NCBI RefSeq assembly: GCF_001657485.1
Contig: NZ_LXFU01000024.1
Span: 310,001-374,000, forward strand
DNA length: 64,000 nt
Direction: 5' to 3'
Origin: Rhizobium sp. WYCCWR10014
Lineage (GTDB): Bacteria > Pseudomonadota > Alphaproteobacteria > Rhizobiales > Rhizobiaceae
Shown here piece by piece: positions 63,586 through 64,000 of this stretch. The translations under genes and the position numbers were made by a program. Position 1 is the first letter of the stretch. Every line of letters starts with the position of its first letter. A model generated the notes under the pieces. That model ran no database searches and was not told the DNA's origin. It saw only the letters and a list, made by a program, of their open reading frames with translations.

Positions 63586-64000
63586 ATGAAGAAAATCGTG
63601 CCCGCATTTCTTTTGGCCTGCACCGCATTTGCCATGCCCATGGGCGTATCCACGGCACAGGATGCACAGCTTGCCCCGATCTCCGACTACGTAACAAGCG
63701 ACGTCAAGCCCTGGCTTAACGACCCCGCCATCATCGAGGCTATCAAGGCGCAGAACACTGCCAACGCCAATCTCAGCGCTGCCGATATCGACGCCCTCGA
63801 CAAGAAGTGGCGTGCCGAAGTCGATGGCTCCGACCACTCGATGATCGACGGTGTGCTTAACAATGCCCTGTCGAAATTCCTTCAAGGAAAGAAGGAGGCT
63901 TCCGGCGGCAAGATCACGGAAATCTTCGTCATGGATGCAAAGGGTCTGGACGTCGGTCAAAGCGACATCACATCCGACTACTGGCAGGGCGATGAGGCCA
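63586..64000 (+). CDS. Secreted Cache-like protein, 5' part
   Basis: The first 138 residues of an exported protein that runs off the window. The signal peptide is MKKIVPAFLLACTAFAMPMG with cleavage after STAQ-like Ala (about residue 24). The mature part has NDPAIIEAIKAQNTANANLSAADIDALDKKWRAE and EIFVMDAKGLDVGQSDITSDYW, a pattern of single-Cache/PDC-type periplasmic sensing modules, here without any membrane anchor in view. AGGAAGGAA lies 6 bases before the ATG. Its position directly after the chemoreceptor suggests a periplasmic ligand-binding or co-sensor role, which is inference. Confidence 0.7.
   Translation, partial: MKKIVPAFLLACTAFAMPMGVSTAQDAQLAPISDYVTSDVKPWLNDPAIIEAIKAQNTANANLSAADIDALDKKWRAEVDGSDHSMIDGVLNNALSKFLQGKKEASGGKITEIFVMDAKGLDVGQSDITSDYWQGDEA

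Overview
The window looks like ordinary chromosome from an alphaproteobacterium of the Rhizobiaceae, most likely a Rhizobium of the leguminosarum/etli type. Reasons: high GC with strong third-position bias; a hybrid CckA kinase; a DksA without zinc cysteines; a very large Growth Pole Ring (GPR)-type polar-growth protein; a chimeric malic enzyme carrying a phosphotransacetylase-like tail; and several families of palindromic intergenic repeats typical of rhizobia. No rRNA, tRNA, CRISPR, prophage or insertion sequence was recognised.

Layout. 1-3.6 kb: 3' end of isocitrate dehydrogenase, a GNAT acetyltransferase, a glutathione S-transferase, and a divergent AraC-type regulator/LysE-type exporter pair. 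3.6-7.6 kb: alaS and recA, each followed by a hairpin terminator, with an SOS-box candidate before recA. 7.8-9.7 kb: a pseudouridine-degradation pair (psuK-psuG). 9.8-19.8 kb: a palindromic element, cckA, a FliO-like protein, a DUF1062 protein, dksA, a SixA-like phosphatase, the YcjX/YcjF-like pair and a secreted protein. 19.9-22.4 kb: the folate operon folP-folB-folK and a DUF922 secreted protein. 22.6-31.1 kb: a ferredoxin, an orphan Hpt protein and, after a shared intergenic region with a perfect CtrA box, the 2330-residue GPR-type gene.

31.2-43.7 kb: a cysteine hydrolase, a stand-alone glycyl-tRNA-synthetase-like protein with an attenuator-like leader, a D-Ala-D-Ala carboxypeptidase, a GAF-GGDEF-PilZ protein, an Mla-type lipid-transport operon, a dipeptide epimerase, an MFS transporter, an LpxH-like phosphoesterase and a histidine phosphatase. 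43.7-48.8 kb: an RND efflux pump with its adaptor and a divergent TetR regulator. 48.9-54.9 kb: a berberine-bridge-type flavoprotein, the malic enzyme, a second RNase H and a DUF2865 protein. 55-59 kb is more accessory in character: an SDR, a VOC protein, a PAP2/haloperoxidase gene with a damaged 5' end, and a truncated, frameshifted sulfite-oxidase-like remnant abutting bluB. 59.6-64 kb: a cobalamin riboswitch before bluB, a DHA2-type MFS transporter, a chemoreceptor with a CheR-docking tail, and the start of a secreted protein.

Common threads are cell envelope and polar growth (GPR, CckA, Hpt, carboxypeptidase, dipeptide epimerase, Mla system, LpxH-like enzyme) and cofactor supply (folate, dimethylbenzimidazole). 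The places that best repay a second look are the GPR locus with its eleven 44-residue repeats and CtrA box, the GlyRS-like protein with its leader, and the decaying genes between 56.7 and 58.9 kb. All assignments rest on reading the sequence and on family knowledge; no database search was run.
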